64,000 nt of DNA from DASRHY01 sp035650275 (GTDB lineage: Bacteria > Actinomycetota > Actinomycetes > Propionibacteriales > Kribbellaceae), in assembly GCA_035650275.1 (NCBI GenBank), contig DASRHY010000018.1:17617-81616 (forward strand). The letters are read 5' to 3'. This document shows positions 19,307 through 27,580 of the stretch, one piece after another (within the stretch, counting starts at the first letter, position 1; each line of letters starts with the position of its first letter). The notes beneath the pieces are model-generated. The model saw nothing but the letters and a program-made list of their open reading frames with translations, was not told where the DNA came from and searched no databases. Position numbers and translations under genes: made by a program.

Positions 19307-20338
19307 ATGCGCGCCACCACGATCCACGCCCCCTTCGACGTCCGGCTCAGCGACGTACCCGACCCCCGCCTGATCGACCCGACCGACGCGATCGTGCGTA
19401 CGACGGCGTCCTGCGTCTGCGGCTCGGATCTGTGGAGCTACCGCGGCGAGAACCGGATCACCCCGGGCCGGCGGATCGGGCACGAGCTGGTCGGCATCGT
19501 CGAGGAGATCGGCCCGGACGTCCGGACCGTGCAGCCGGGCGACTTCGTCGTCGTACCGTTCATGGTCAGCGACGGCACCTGCGCGCACTGCCGGGCCGGG
19601 ATCCAGTCGGCCTGTGTGAACGCGGGCTTCATCTCCGGCGACGGCATCGACGGCGGCCAGGGCGAGTACGTCCGGGTGCCGCTCGCGGACGGCAGCCTGG
19701 TGGCCACGCCCGAGGTGCCGGACGAGTCGCTGGTCCCTTCGCTGCTCACGCTGTCGGATGTGATGGGCACCGGCTGGCACGCGGCGAAGGCGGCGCGAGT
19801 GCCGGTAGGCGGCACCGTGGTAGTGGTCGGCGACGGCGCGGTCGGGCTGTGCGGCGTACTGGCCGCGTCCCGGATGGGCGCCGAGCGGGTGGTGGCGATG
19901 TCGCGGCACGCGCCGCGGCAGGCGATCGCTCGCCAGTTCGGTGCGACACACATCGTCGCGGAGCGCGGCGACGACGCCCACAAGGCGATCGAGGACCTGA
20001 CCGACGGCGTCGGGGCGGACGCGGTGCTGGAGTGCGTCGGCACCGGCCAGGCGATGAACACCGCACTGGCCGTCGCCCGGCCCGGCGCGACGGTCGGGTT
20101 CGTCGGCGTACCGCATGGTGTCGAGCTGCCGATCGGGAAGATGTTCGGCCGCAACGTCGGCATCGCCGGCGGGCTGGCGCCGGCCCGCGCGTACCTGCCC
20201 GACCTGATGAAGGACGTGCTGGACGGCACGATCAACCCGGGCCTGGTCTTCGACCTGGAACTCCCGCTGTCCGAGGTCGCGGAGGCGTACCGGGCGATGC
20301 ACGAGCGGCGCGCCATCAAGACCCTGCTCCGGCCCTAG
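19307..20338 (+). CDS. Zinc-dependent alcohol dehydrogenase (MDR superfamily)
   Basis: 343 aa. The catalytic zinc ligand Cys is in CVCGSDLWSYRG and the His/Glu in GRRIGHELVGIV. The structural-zinc lobe is reduced to CAHCRAGIQSAC. The Rossmann motif is VVVVGDGAVGLCGVLAA. The sequence is of the type often annotated as Tdh/GroES-like alcohol dehydrogenase, oxidising alcohols with NAD(P). TAGAGT at 19294-19299 is 7 nt before ATG 19307; that box overlaps the stop codon of the previous gene. Confidence 0.88.
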   Translation: MRATTIHAPFDVRLSDVPDPRLIDPTDAIVRTTASCVCGSDLWSYRGENRITPGRRIGHELVGIVEEIGPDVRTVQPGDFVVVPFMVSDGTCAHCRAGIQSACVNAGFISGDGIDGGQGEYVRVPLADGSLVATPEVPDESLVPSLLTLSDVMGTGWHAAKAARVPVGGTVVVVGDGAVGLCGVLAASRMGAERVVAMSRHAPRQAIARQFGATHIVAERGDDAHKAIEDLTDGVGADAVLECVGTGQAMNTALAVARPGATVGFVGVPHGVELPIGKMFGRNVGIAGGLAPARAYLPDLMKDVLDGTINPGLVFDLELPLSEVAEAYRAMHERRAIKTLLRP

Positions 20339-20649
20339 GCGCCGCCCCACAGCGCCTGACTACGCGTCGTACTCCGCGACGTCTCGGCCATCTGGGATCC
20401 ACCAGCCCGGTCGTACGTCGCTGACCTAATTCGCTGACCTAAAGTCACTGACCAACGTCGCCGACCTCTTCCCGTGCTGACGGGGGGTGTGGGTATGATC
20501 GCGCTCTCACGAAATCGCCTCGGGTTGGGGTCACGGCTGGGCAACGCGCCCGTGCTGATCGTTGACACCCAACGTGTCGGACGAACAGAGTGGGCCCAGA
20601 TGGGGGCCATCGTTGTCAGCCAGTCGGCGACTTGATCGGAAGGTGCATC
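20339..20649 (+). promoter_or_regulatory. Control region of the sugar ABC operon, with four tandem 13/14-bp units
   Basis: This 311-bp gap carries four degenerate tandem units starting at 20418, 20431, 20445 and 20458, core TCGCTGACCTAA. They end at 20470, directly upstream of where a -35 would sit for TATGAT at 20494-20499, which is the position of activator sites. A second candidate -35, TTGACA, lies at 20562-20567. GGAAGG precedes the ATG at 20650. No other gene was seen here. Confidence 0.5.
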
Positions 20650-21936
20650 ATGCGCGGTGAGTTGGGCCGTTACAGGAGAACGGCGATCGCGGTGGCCGGA
20701 GTGGCCGGTCTGCTCGCGGTCGGCGCTTGCGGGGACAGCGACGACAGTGGTGACGGCGGGGGCGGGACGACCGAGAAGAACGTCCAGGTCTTCACCTGGT
20801 GGGCGGACGGCGGTGAGAAGGCCGGTCTGGACGGCATGGTCGCGCAGTTCCAGAAGGACTGCTCGCAGTACACATTCGACAACGCCGCGGTCGCCGGTGG
20901 CGCCGGTGCGAACGCCAAGCAGGTACTGGCGAACAACCTGCAGGCGGGCGACCCGCCGAGCACGTTCCAGGCCCACGCGGGCAAGGAGCTGAAGGACTAC
21001 ATCGACGCCGGCCAGGTCGACGACGTCAGCGGTCTGTACGACGAGTTCGGCCTCAAGCAGGCGTTCCCGCAGAACCTGGTCGACCAGCTGACAGTCGACG
21101 GCAAGATCTACTCGATCCCGGCGAACGTTCACCGCGCCAACGTGGTGTGGGCGAACCCGGCCGTCCTCAAGAAGGCGAACCTGCCGGACACGGCTCCGGC
21201 GAACGTGGACGCCTGGATCGCCGACATGGAGAAGCTCAAGGCTGCCGGTGTGAAGGCCCCGCTGGCCACCTCGAAGGGCTTCGCGCAGGAGCAGTTGATG
21301 GAGGCCGTGCTGCTGGCCGAGCTGGGCGTCGACAAGTTCAACGGCCTGTTCGACGGCTCAACAGACGTGGCCGGCGCCGACGTCACCGCCGCGCTGGAGA
21401 AGTACAAGAAGCTGCTGAGCTTCACCAACGTCGACCGCGAGTCGATCGACTGGCCGGACGCGCTGGGCTACGTGAACAAGGGCCAGTCGGCGTACACGCT
21501 GATGGGCGACTGGGTCGCCGCGCAGCAGCTCGCCGACAAGGTGCCGGAGACGTCGTACGTGTACTGGCCGGCGCCGGGCACCAAGGGCGTCTTCCAGTGG
21601 CTGGCGGACTCGTTCACGCAGCCGACCAACGGGAAGAACCCCGAGGGCAACAAGTGCTGGTTGAAGACGGTCGGCAGCGCCGAGGGTCAGAAGGCGTTCA
21701 ACACCAAGAAGGGCTCGATCCCGGCCCGCTCGGACGCGAACCCGGCCGACTACCCGAAGTACCAGCAGGCCGCGATGGCCGACTGGAAGGCGGACAAGCT
21801 CGCGGGCTCGTGTGCGCACGGCTCGGCTTGCACGCTCGGTCAGAACGAGTCGATCCAGTCCGCGATCAGCCAGTTCAGCGCGAAACAGGACGTAGCGACG
21901 TTCCAGCAGGCACTCGCCAGCGCGCTGAAGTCCTGA
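20650..21936 (+). CDS. Carbohydrate ABC transporter substrate-binding lipoprotein
   Basis: 428-aa family-1 extracellular solute-binding protein. The signal peptide (RRTAIAVAGVAGLLAV) ends in a lipobox VGAC, so it is anchored to the outer face of the membrane. The mature part starts with Asp/Gly-rich linker then VQVFTWWADGGEKAGLDGMV, typical of sugar binders. Trp/Asp-rich pocket residues are visible in TLMGDWVAAQ. The start codon 20650 is followed by the classical n-region MRGELGRYRR. It heads the operon with two MalF/MalG-like permeases; no dedicated ATPase is present, so a shared MsiK-type ATPase is likely. Confidence 0.92.
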   Translation: MRGELGRYRRTAIAVAGVAGLLAVGACGDSDDSGDGGGGTTEKNVQVFTWWADGGEKAGLDGMVAQFQKDCSQYTFDNAAVAGGAGANAKQVLANNLQAGDPPSTFQAHAGKELKDYIDAGQVDDVSGLYDEFGLKQAFPQNLVDQLTVDGKIYSIPANVHRANVVWANPAVLKKANLPDTAPANVDAWIADMEKLKAAGVKAPLATSKGFAQEQLMEAVLLAELGVDKFNGLFDGSTDVAGADVTAALEKYKKLLSFTNVDRESIDWPDALGYVNKGQSAYTLMGDWVAAQQLADKVPETSYVYWPAPGTKGVFQWLADSFTQPTNGKNPEGNKCWLKTVGSAEGQKAFNTKKGSIPARSDANPADYPKYQQAAMADWKADKLAGSCAHGSACTLGQNESIQSAISQFSAKQDVATFQQALASALKS

Positions 21937-21956
21937 TTCCGGGCTAGCGTTCTCCT

Positions 21957-22859
21957 ATGCATGGGAGGATCCGCACCTGGGGCCCCGGTCTGCTCGTACT
22001 GACGCCGACGATCGCACTCATCGGCTACTTCGTGTACGTGCTGATCGGGGCCACGGTGAACACCTCGCTCACCGACCAACACAACGCTCGCCGTGGTGAC
22101 CACGCGTACGTCGGGCTCGAGAACTACGTGAACCTGTTCGGCGAGGTCCGCTTCATCAACTCGATGAAGAACCTCGGCGTACTGACACTGATGTTCATCG
22201 TCGGAACGCTGTTCTTCGGCGTCCTGTGGGCGTTGCTGCTGGAGAAAGGTGTCCGGGGCGAGGGGATCTTCCGTTCGGTGTTCCTGTTCCCGATGGCGAT
22301 CTCGATGATCGCCTCGGGTGTGGTCTGGGGCTGGCTGATGAACCCGTCGCAGGGTGACGACGCCCGCGGCATCAACCGGCTCTTCGGCATCATGCAACTG
22401 GAATTCCTGCAGAACTCGTGGTGGACCAGCGGGAACCGCTGGGCGACCATGTCCGCGATCGCGCTGCCGGCGATCTGGCAGCTGTCGGGCTACATCATGG
22501 CGCTGTTCCTCGCCGGGTTCCGGGGGATCCCCCCGGAGCTCCGCGAGGCGGCCCGGGTGGACGGGGCGTCGGAGTTCAAGCTGTACCGGCACGTGCTGTT
22601 CCCGCAGCTGTCACCGATCGCGCTGTCCGCGCTGATCATCCTCGGCCACATGTCGCTGAAGCTGTTCGACCTGATCTACGCGATCGCCGGTCCGAGCCAG
22701 TTCCGCACCGAGGTGCCGTCGATATACATGTGGAACGTCTTGTTGCGCAGCGACCTGGCCAAGGCATCCGCGATCGCGATCGTGCTGCTGGTCGCGGTCG
22801 CCATCCTGGTCGTCCCGTACGTCGCCTACACCGTCCGGCAGGAGAGTGAGGACTCGTGA
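21957..22859 (+). CDS. Sugar ABC transporter permease, MalF-like
   Basis: 300-aa inner-membrane permease with six hydrophobic segments. The EAA loop, the docking site for the ATPase, is REAARVDGASEFKLYRHVLFP. It starts 20 nt after the substrate-binding gene. TAGCGT at 21945-21950 lies 6 nt before the ATG at 21957, so the permeases may also have their own leaderless promoter. The GTG of the next gene overlaps the stop. Confidence 0.92.
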   Translation: MHGRIRTWGPGLLVLTPTIALIGYFVYVLIGATVNTSLTDQHNARRGDHAYVGLENYVNLFGEVRFINSMKNLGVLTLMFIVGTLFFGVLWALLLEKGVRGEGIFRSVFLFPMAISMIASGVVWGWLMNPSQGDDARGINRLFGIMQLEFLQNSWWTSGNRWATMSAIALPAIWQLSGYIMALFLAGFRGIPPELREAARVDGASEFKLYRHVLFPQLSPIALSALIILGHMSLKLFDLIYAIAGPSQFRTEVPSIYMWNVLLRSDLAKASAIAIVLLVAVAILVVPYVAYTVRQESEDS

Positions 22860-23752
22860 CCACGGCGACTGCCGACGCCCCGGCCTCCGAGATCATCCGC
22901 ACGAAGCCGCGCCGGTCGGCGATCAGCGAGGGCACCACCCGGACCAGCCGCACGATCAAGTTCCTGCTGCTGCTCCTGATCACGCTGTTCGTGCTGATGC
23001 CGGTGTACGTCGTGATCGTCACCAGCTTCAAGACGTCGGCGGACACCACCGCGGCGGCGCAATGGAACCTGCCCACCACCTGGACGATCGAGCCGTGGCA
23101 GAAGGCCTGGGACACCCTGCAGCCGTACATGGTCCGGTCGCTGACGCTGGCGATCCCGGGCGCGATCATCTCGTCGTTGATCGGGTCGGCGAACGGGTTC
23201 GTGCTGGCCCGCTGGCGGTTCCCGTTCGCGAACCTGGTGTTCGCGTTCATCCTGTTCGGGATGTTCATCCCCTACCAGGCCGTGATGCTGCCGCTGCGCA
23301 ACACCTTCCGCGCCCTCGACGTCCCGCAGGGCGTGCCGACGCTGCTGCTGGCGCACTGCATCTACGGCATCCCGATCTGCACGCTGATCTTCCGCAACTA
23401 CTACGCGACGATCGTGCCGAACGAGATCATCGAGTCCGCCCGGGTGGATGGCGCCGGCCTCGTCGCGACGTACATCCGGATCATCCTGCCGATCTCGATG
23501 GCCGGCTTCGTGGTGACGCTGATCTGGCAGTTCACCTCGATCTGGAACGACTTCCTGTTCGCGCTGTTTCTCACCCAGCAACGCAACGGCCCGGTCACCC
23601 TTGGTCTGGCGGCGCTGGCCGGCGGGCAGAAGGTGGACTACGCCGCGAGCATGGCCGGTGCGCTGATCGCCAGCCTGCCCACGCTGATCGTCTACATCAT
23701 CCTGGGCCGCTGGTTCATCGGCGGCCTGATGGCCGGCGCCCTCAAAGGCTAG
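22856..23752 (+). CDS. Sugar ABC transporter permease, MalG-like
   Basis: 298-aa permease with a cytosolic N-terminus of about 40 residues, six hydrophobic segments and the EAA loop ESARVDGAGLVATYIRIILP. It overlaps the MalF-like gene by 4 nt (GTGA) and is the last gene of the transporter. The stop codon is followed within 4 nt by the second copy of the dispersed 33-bp-period repeat. Confidence 0.92.
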   Translation: MTTATADAPASEIIRTKPRRSAISEGTTRTSRTIKFLLLLLITLFVLMPVYVVIVTSFKTSADTTAAAQWNLPTTWTIEPWQKAWDTLQPYMVRSLTLAIPGAIISSLIGSANGFVLARWRFPFANLVFAFILFGMFIPYQAVMLPLRNTFRALDVPQGVPTLLLAHCIYGIPICTLIFRNYYATIVPNEIIESARVDGAGLVATYIRIILPISMAGFVVTLIWQFTSIWNDFLFALFLTQQRNGPVTLGLAALAGGQKVDYAASMAGALIASLPTLIVYIILGRWFIGGLMAGALKG

Positions 23753-23754
23753 AA

Positions 23755-23812
23755 CCGTTCATCGGGCCCTTGTGACCCGGCGTGTCGTCATTCATCGGGC
23801 CCTGGTGACCAC
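23755..23812 (+). repeat. Dispersed intergenic repeat, copy 2 (two 33-bp-period units)
   Basis: GTTCATCGGGCCCTTGTGAC starts at 23757 and TTCATCGGGCCCTGGTGACC at 23791; CGGCGTGTCGTCA lies between them. The copy at 12251-12308 in the opposite orientation matches nearly base for base, including the AACC just before the first unit. Both copies directly follow a stop codon. Confidence 0.8.
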
Positions 23813-23832
23813 CGAGTGACGATGATGGCCTC

Positions 23833-26100
23833 ATGACAGAGGCACTGGTCATCGCAGGAGTCCTGCTCGGGCTGTGGGCGCTGAGCTGCCTGGCGATGGT
23901 GCTGTTCGCGCACCGGCTGCCGCCCGGGCTGCTGCGGGACCTCGCCGAGTTCCTGCCCGCCTGCGTGACCACCGCGCGCACCCTGCGGAAGGACCCGGCG
24001 GTGCCGCGCCGGGCGAAGGTAGCGCTGCTGGTCGCGGTGCTCTGGGTGCTGTCGCCGATCGACCTGCTGCCCGAGTTCCTGCCGGTGATCGGCCCGCTGG
24101 ACGACGTGGTCGCCGTCGTACTCCTGCTCCGGTACGCCGCGCGCAGCGTCCCCCGCGATACCTTGCTCGGCGCCTGGCCCGCCAACCCGCGGTTACTCGA
24201 GCGCCTCCTCGGAGCGGCGAACCGAGGCAGTGAGCGACGGCCGCCGGCGTATTCCGGGCAGCGAATAACCAATCCGGCGGATCACGTATCAGGTCGGCCA
24301 CCCGCTTGCGCAGATACGGAGAATGGCGGCATGCGTGTGCGGGCTCCCGAACTCACAGGTCGCGGCTGGCTGAACACCGGCGGCGAAGAGCTCGGCCTGG
24401 CGGACTTCCGCGGCCGGTTCCTGCTGCTGGACTTCTGGACGTTCTGCTGCATCAACTGCCTGCACGTGCTCGACGAGCTCCGGCCGCTGGAGGACAAGTA
24501 CGGCGACGCGCTGGTCGTGGTCGGGGTGCACTCGCCGAAGTTCGCGCACGAGGCGGACCCGGACGCGCTCAGGGCTGCCGTCGAGCGGTACGAGGTCGGG
24601 CACCCGGTGCTGGACGACCCGGAGCTGGTCACCTGGCAGGCGTACACGGCGCGGGCCTGGCCGACGCTGGTGCTGGTCGACCCGGACGGGTACATCGCGG
24701 CGCAGTTCTCCGGTGAGGGCCACGCGCACGCCCTCGACGCGCTACTGGCCGAGCTGGTCCCGCAGCACGAGCGGGCCGGCACCCTGACCCGCGGCCGCTC
24801 GCCCTACGTCGCGCGGGTCCCGGAACCCACCGACCTGCGCTTCCCGGCGAAGGCGATCCGCCTTCCGGACAAGGGTTTCCTGGTCGCCGACGCCGGCCAC
24901 CACAGCCTGGTCGAGCTGGCCCCCGACGCCAGCACCGTGGTACGACGGATCGGCACCGGGGAGCGCGGCTTCACCGACGACCCGGCGACGTTCTCCGAGC
25001 CCAACGGCCTCGCCCTGCTCCCGCCCGGGATCGCCCAGCAGGTCGGGTACGACGTGGTGGTCGCGGACACCGTGAACCACGCCCTGCGCGGGGTGGAGCT
25101 TGCCTCAGGCAACGTTCGCACGCTGGCCGGTACCGGTACCCAGTGGATGGACGGCGACGGCGTCCGCAACCTGAGCTCCCCGTGGGACGTCGCCTGGTGG
25201 CGGGACCGGGCCTGGGTCGCGATGGCGGGGCTGCACCAGCTCTGGACCTTCGACCCGGTCACCGGAAGGGTCGAGGTCGCGGCCGGCACCACGAACGAGG
25301 GACTGCGCGACGGTGCGCCCGAGGACGCCTGGTTCGCCCAGACGTCCGGACTTGCCGCGACCGAGGACCGGCTCTGGCTGGCCGACTCGGAGGTGTCCGC
25401 ACTGCGCTGGTTGGACGACCAGGGCGTGCACACCGCGGTCGGCACCGGTCTGTTCGACTTCGGGCTGCGGGACGGCAAGGCCGACGAGGCGCTGTTGCAG
25501 CATCCGCTCGGCGTCACCGTACTGCCGGACGGCTCGGTCGCGGTCGCCGACACCTACAACGGGGCGGTACGACGCTTCGACCCGCGGACCGAGACCGTGC
25601 AGACGATGGCCACCGGTCTGGCCGAACCGAGCGGAGCCGTTGTCGACGGCAACAACCTGCTGGTGGTCGAGTCCGCCGCGCACCGGCTGAGCCGGGTTCC
25701 GCTCGGCGCGCAGGCGGTCGCGGATGAGTTCAGCCGGCAGACCCGGCGCCCGCCGACCGAGCTGACCGCCGGCCCGGTCACGGTTCGGGTGGTCTTCGAA
25801 CCGCCGCCCGGCCAGAAGCTCGACGACCGTTACGGCCCGTCGACCCGGCTGCGGATCTCCGCGACCCCCGAGGCACTGATCCGGTCGGGCGCCGGTGACT
25901 CCACCGACCTGACCCGGCAGTTGGTGCTCGACCAGCGGGTCGGCGACGGCGTCCTGCACATCGCCGTACAGGCGGCTTCCTGCGACGATGGTGACGCCGA
26001 GTTCCCCGCCTGCCATCTGCACCGGCAGGACTGGGGCGTGCCGGTCCGGATCACCGCAACGGGTCCGGACCGGCTCGACCTGGTGCTCTCCGGTCAGTGA
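23833..26100 (+). CDS. DUF1232 membrane domain fused in frame to thioredoxin-like/NHL-repeat protein
   Basis: A continuous 755-codon frame. Residues 1-120 contain one or two hydrophobic helices and the DUF1232 (YkvA) core VALLVAVLWVLSPIDLLPEF. Residues 165-320 are a thioredoxin-like fold with the redox motif CCINC (FLLLDFWTFCCINCLHVLDE), and the remainder forms NHL beta-propeller repeats (for example GVTVLPDGSVAVADTYNGAV) plus a C-terminal beta domain. The thioredoxin-NHL protein normally stands alone from about 24331 (MRVRAPELTGRGWLNTGG). The 45-residue linker looks non-coding, and a TGA lies one base out of frame near 24230, so a missing base is a fair alternative to a true fusion. GATGAT lies 6 nt before ATG 23833. 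Confidence 0.75.
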   Translation: MTEALVIAGVLLGLWALSCLAMVLFAHRLPPGLLRDLAEFLPACVTTARTLRKDPAVPRRAKVALLVAVLWVLSPIDLLPEFLPVIGPLDDVVAVVLLLRYAARSVPRDTLLGAWPANPRLLERLLGAANRGSERRPPAYSGQRITNPADHVSGRPPACADTENGGMRVRAPELTGRGWLNTGGEELGLADFRGRFLLLDFWTFCCINCLHVLDELRPLEDKYGDALVVVGVHSPKFAHEADPDALRAAVERYEVGHPVLDDPELVTWQAYTARAWPTLVLVDPDGYIAAQFSGEGHAHALDALLAELVPQHERAGTLTRGRSPYVARVPEPTDLRFPAKAIRLPDKGFLVADAGHHSLVELAPDASTVVRRIGTGERGFTDDPATFSEPNGLALLPPGIAQQVGYDVVVADTVNHALRGVELASGNVRTLAGTGTQWMDGDGVRNLSSPWDVAWWRDRAWVAMAGLHQLWTFDPVTGRVEVAAGTTNEGLRDGAPEDAWFAQTSGLAATEDRLWLADSEVSALRWLDDQGVHTAVGTGLFDFGLRDGKADEALLQHPLGVTVLPDGSVAVADTYNGAVRRFDPRTETVQTMATGLAEPSGAVVDGNNLLVVESAAHRLSRVPLGAQAVADEFSRQTRRPPTELTAGPVTVRVVFEPPPGQKLDDRYGPSTRLRISATPEALIRSGAGDSTDLTRQLVLDQRVGDGVLHIAVQAASCDDGDAEFPACHLHRQDWGVPVRITATGPDRLDLVLSGQ

Positions 26101-26181
26101 TGCCGGTACGGGCGCAGCTACGCCGGCGTCGACGGCTACACCTGGAACCTGTTCTTCATGGAGGCGGAAGCCCCGGCGTGA
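26101..26181 (+). pseudogene. Remnant C-terminus of a VOC/glyoxalase-family protein
   Basis: Directly after the NHL gene stop, the same frame reads 26 codons ending in TGA. The sequence YGRSYAGVDGYTWNLFFMEA matches the usual VOC C-terminal pattern (G-R-S-F-x-D-x-D-G-x-x-W-x-x-x-x-M). No start or upstream part remains, so this is a decayed 3' fragment. Confidence 0.45.
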
Positions 26182-26193
26182 ACCGACCGTAAG

Positions 26194-26229
26194 GCGGGCC
26201 CAGACCTCCCGTACGGAGGTCGGGCCCGC
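26194..26229. terminator. Bidirectional hairpin terminator
   Basis: GCGGGCCC-a-GACCTCC (26194-26209) pairs with GGAGGTCGGGCCCGC (26215-26229): 15 bp with a single bulged A and a 5-nt loop. It lies between the plus-strand NHL gene/VOC remnant and the convergent minus-strand gene ending at 26241. Confidence 0.7.
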
Positions 26230-26240
26230 TCGATCTGCAC

Positions 26241-26555
26241 TCAGGTGATGCGGCGGCGCCTGATGACGCGCTTGTTCCGCTGCAGCTCGGCAACGCCGGG
26301 CGGCTCGGCGATCTGCTCGGTCACCTCGACGTCGGGCAGTTGTTCGCCGCGGTACTGCTGCTCGACCTCCGGGTCGATCAGCGCACCCCGGTTACGGCGC
26401 TTGGTGACCAACATGGCCAGCGCGATGCCGAGCGCGCCGGCGGCCATCAGGATGTAGCCGACCGCGGTCAGGTCGACGGCGTTCCATCGGTCGGCGACGC
26501 CCCAGGCCAAGATCGCGCCAAGGGTCAACAGAAAGATTCCGGCCGGAATGCTCAT
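26241..26555 (-). CDS. Small two-TM membrane protein, DUF6458-like
   Basis: 104 aa. Two hydrophobic helices (residues about 3-20, PAGIFLLTLGAILAWGVA, and 30-50, VGYILMAAGALGIALAMLV) are separated by DRWNAVDLTA, as in the actinobacterial DUF6458 family. The C-terminus is cytosolic, acidic then ends in a run of Arg (VIRRRRIT). Function unknown. It follows the DUF4097 gene on the same strand and ends at the bidirectional hairpin. Confidence 0.75.
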   Translation of the reverse strand: MSIPAGIFLLTLGAILAWGVADRWNAVDLTAVGYILMAAGALGIALAMLVTKRRNRGALIDPEVEQQYRGEQLPDVEVTEQIAEPPGVAELQRNKRVIRRRRIT

Positions 26556-26641
26556 GATCGCCTCCTTCGGGAGACCAAGTACCCGACATTCCCCACGGTA
26601 ACCGCGGTCGCCCGGGAACGCTCGCCCCGGCCGCGCGTCTG

Positions 26642-27415
26642 TCAGCCGTTGCTGACCTCGACGTCGCCACTCGCCGTGTCCAGCTTCAGCAGGTGGGTGC
26701 CTTCCGGACTGCTCGCGACCTGGACGTCGGTGTCGCCGCTGCGGGTGTCCGCCTCGACGTTGTAGCTGCCCTCCGGTACCCGCACGCTGATGTCGCCGCT
26801 CCTGCCGTCGGCGGTGACCTGGGCCGGCGCATCCAGGTCCAGCTCGATGTCGCCCGACGCGGCCCTGGCCTGCACGTGCTGCCCGCCGGTCAGCCGCCCG
26901 GCCTTGATCTCGCCGGACTTCGTCTCGAGGTCGACCGGCCCGGCCGCGCCGTCCACGGTCAGGTCGCCGGACGCGATGTCGATGGTGACCGCGCCGGCGG
27001 CGTCGGTCGCGGTGACGTTCCCGGAACCGGACTCGACGTCGATGTCACCGAGGCCTTCGAGTACGACGTCGCCGGAGCCGGTCTCGCCGGTGACCTTGGA
27101 CCCGCGGGGCACCGTGACGACGAAGTCCGCGGTGCACTGCCAGCCGCAGTCGCCGTCCAGGACGAGCTTGCCGTCGGTGACCTTGTACGACTCGCCGGTC
27201 TTCATCAGCCAGTACTCGCGGTGCTCGCGGACCGTCGTACGGTCGACGTCCCCTGTCTCGATCCGCACATCGCCGGACTTCATGTCCAGCTCGACCATGC
27301 CGATCTGCGCGTCGACGGTATGCGTCTCGTTCGAGTCCCGGTCGCCGAAGCCCCAGACGGCCAGCGCGAGCCCGGTCAGTACGAGTCCCGCTCCAACGCT
27401 TCTGCCGTCCGGCAT
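26642..27415 (-). CDS. DUF4097 beta-strand-repeat protein with N-terminal membrane anchor
   Basis: 257 aa. One hydrophobic segment near the N-terminus (VGAGLVLTGLALAVWGF) is followed by a right-handed beta-solenoid made of repeats with the motif x-SGD-[IV] (KSGDVRIETGDV, GSGDVVLEGLG, ASGDLTVDGA, KSGEIKAGRL and so on), the hallmark of DUF4097/adhesin-like proteins. It is probably displayed outside the membrane; the biological role is unknown. A second, anchorless DUF4097 protein is encoded at 45400-46263. Confidence 0.85.
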   Translation of the reverse strand: MPDGRSVGAGLVLTGLALAVWGFGDRDSNETHTVDAQIGMVELDMKSGDVRIETGDVDRTTVREHREYWLMKTGESYKVTDGKLVLDGDCGWQCTADFVVTVPRGSKVTGETGSGDVVLEGLGDIDVESGSGNVTATDAAGAVTIDIASGDLTVDGAAGPVDLETKSGEIKAGRLTGGQHVQARAASGDIELDLDAPAQVTADGRSGDISVRVPEGSYNVEADTRSGDTDVQVASSPEGTHLLKLDTASGDVEVSNG

Positions 27416-27527
27416 GGCCCCTCACCCTCTCCGCCAGCGTTCCACCGCGAGGCTAGGCGGCGCCCCGCACCGGGTGGATCCGGGACACCACCGACCACGG
27501 CCCTGAGCAGCCCCGGAGAAACCACAA

Positions 27528-27570
27528 CGTCCGCCGAAGGCGAGCAAGGGTCGCTCGCCTTCGGCGGACG
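27528..27570. repeat. GTCCGCCGAAG hairpin repeat, copy 1 (perfect 18-bp stem)
   Basis: 27528-27545 and 27553-27570 are exact reverse complements with a 7-nt loop. It lies 11 nt downstream of the acyl-CoA dehydrogenase stop codon, on the side where that gene's transcript ends, so it can act as a terminator. Related hairpins lie at 38642 and 52546. Confidence 0.8.
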
Positions 27571-27580
27571 CAGGGGCAGG

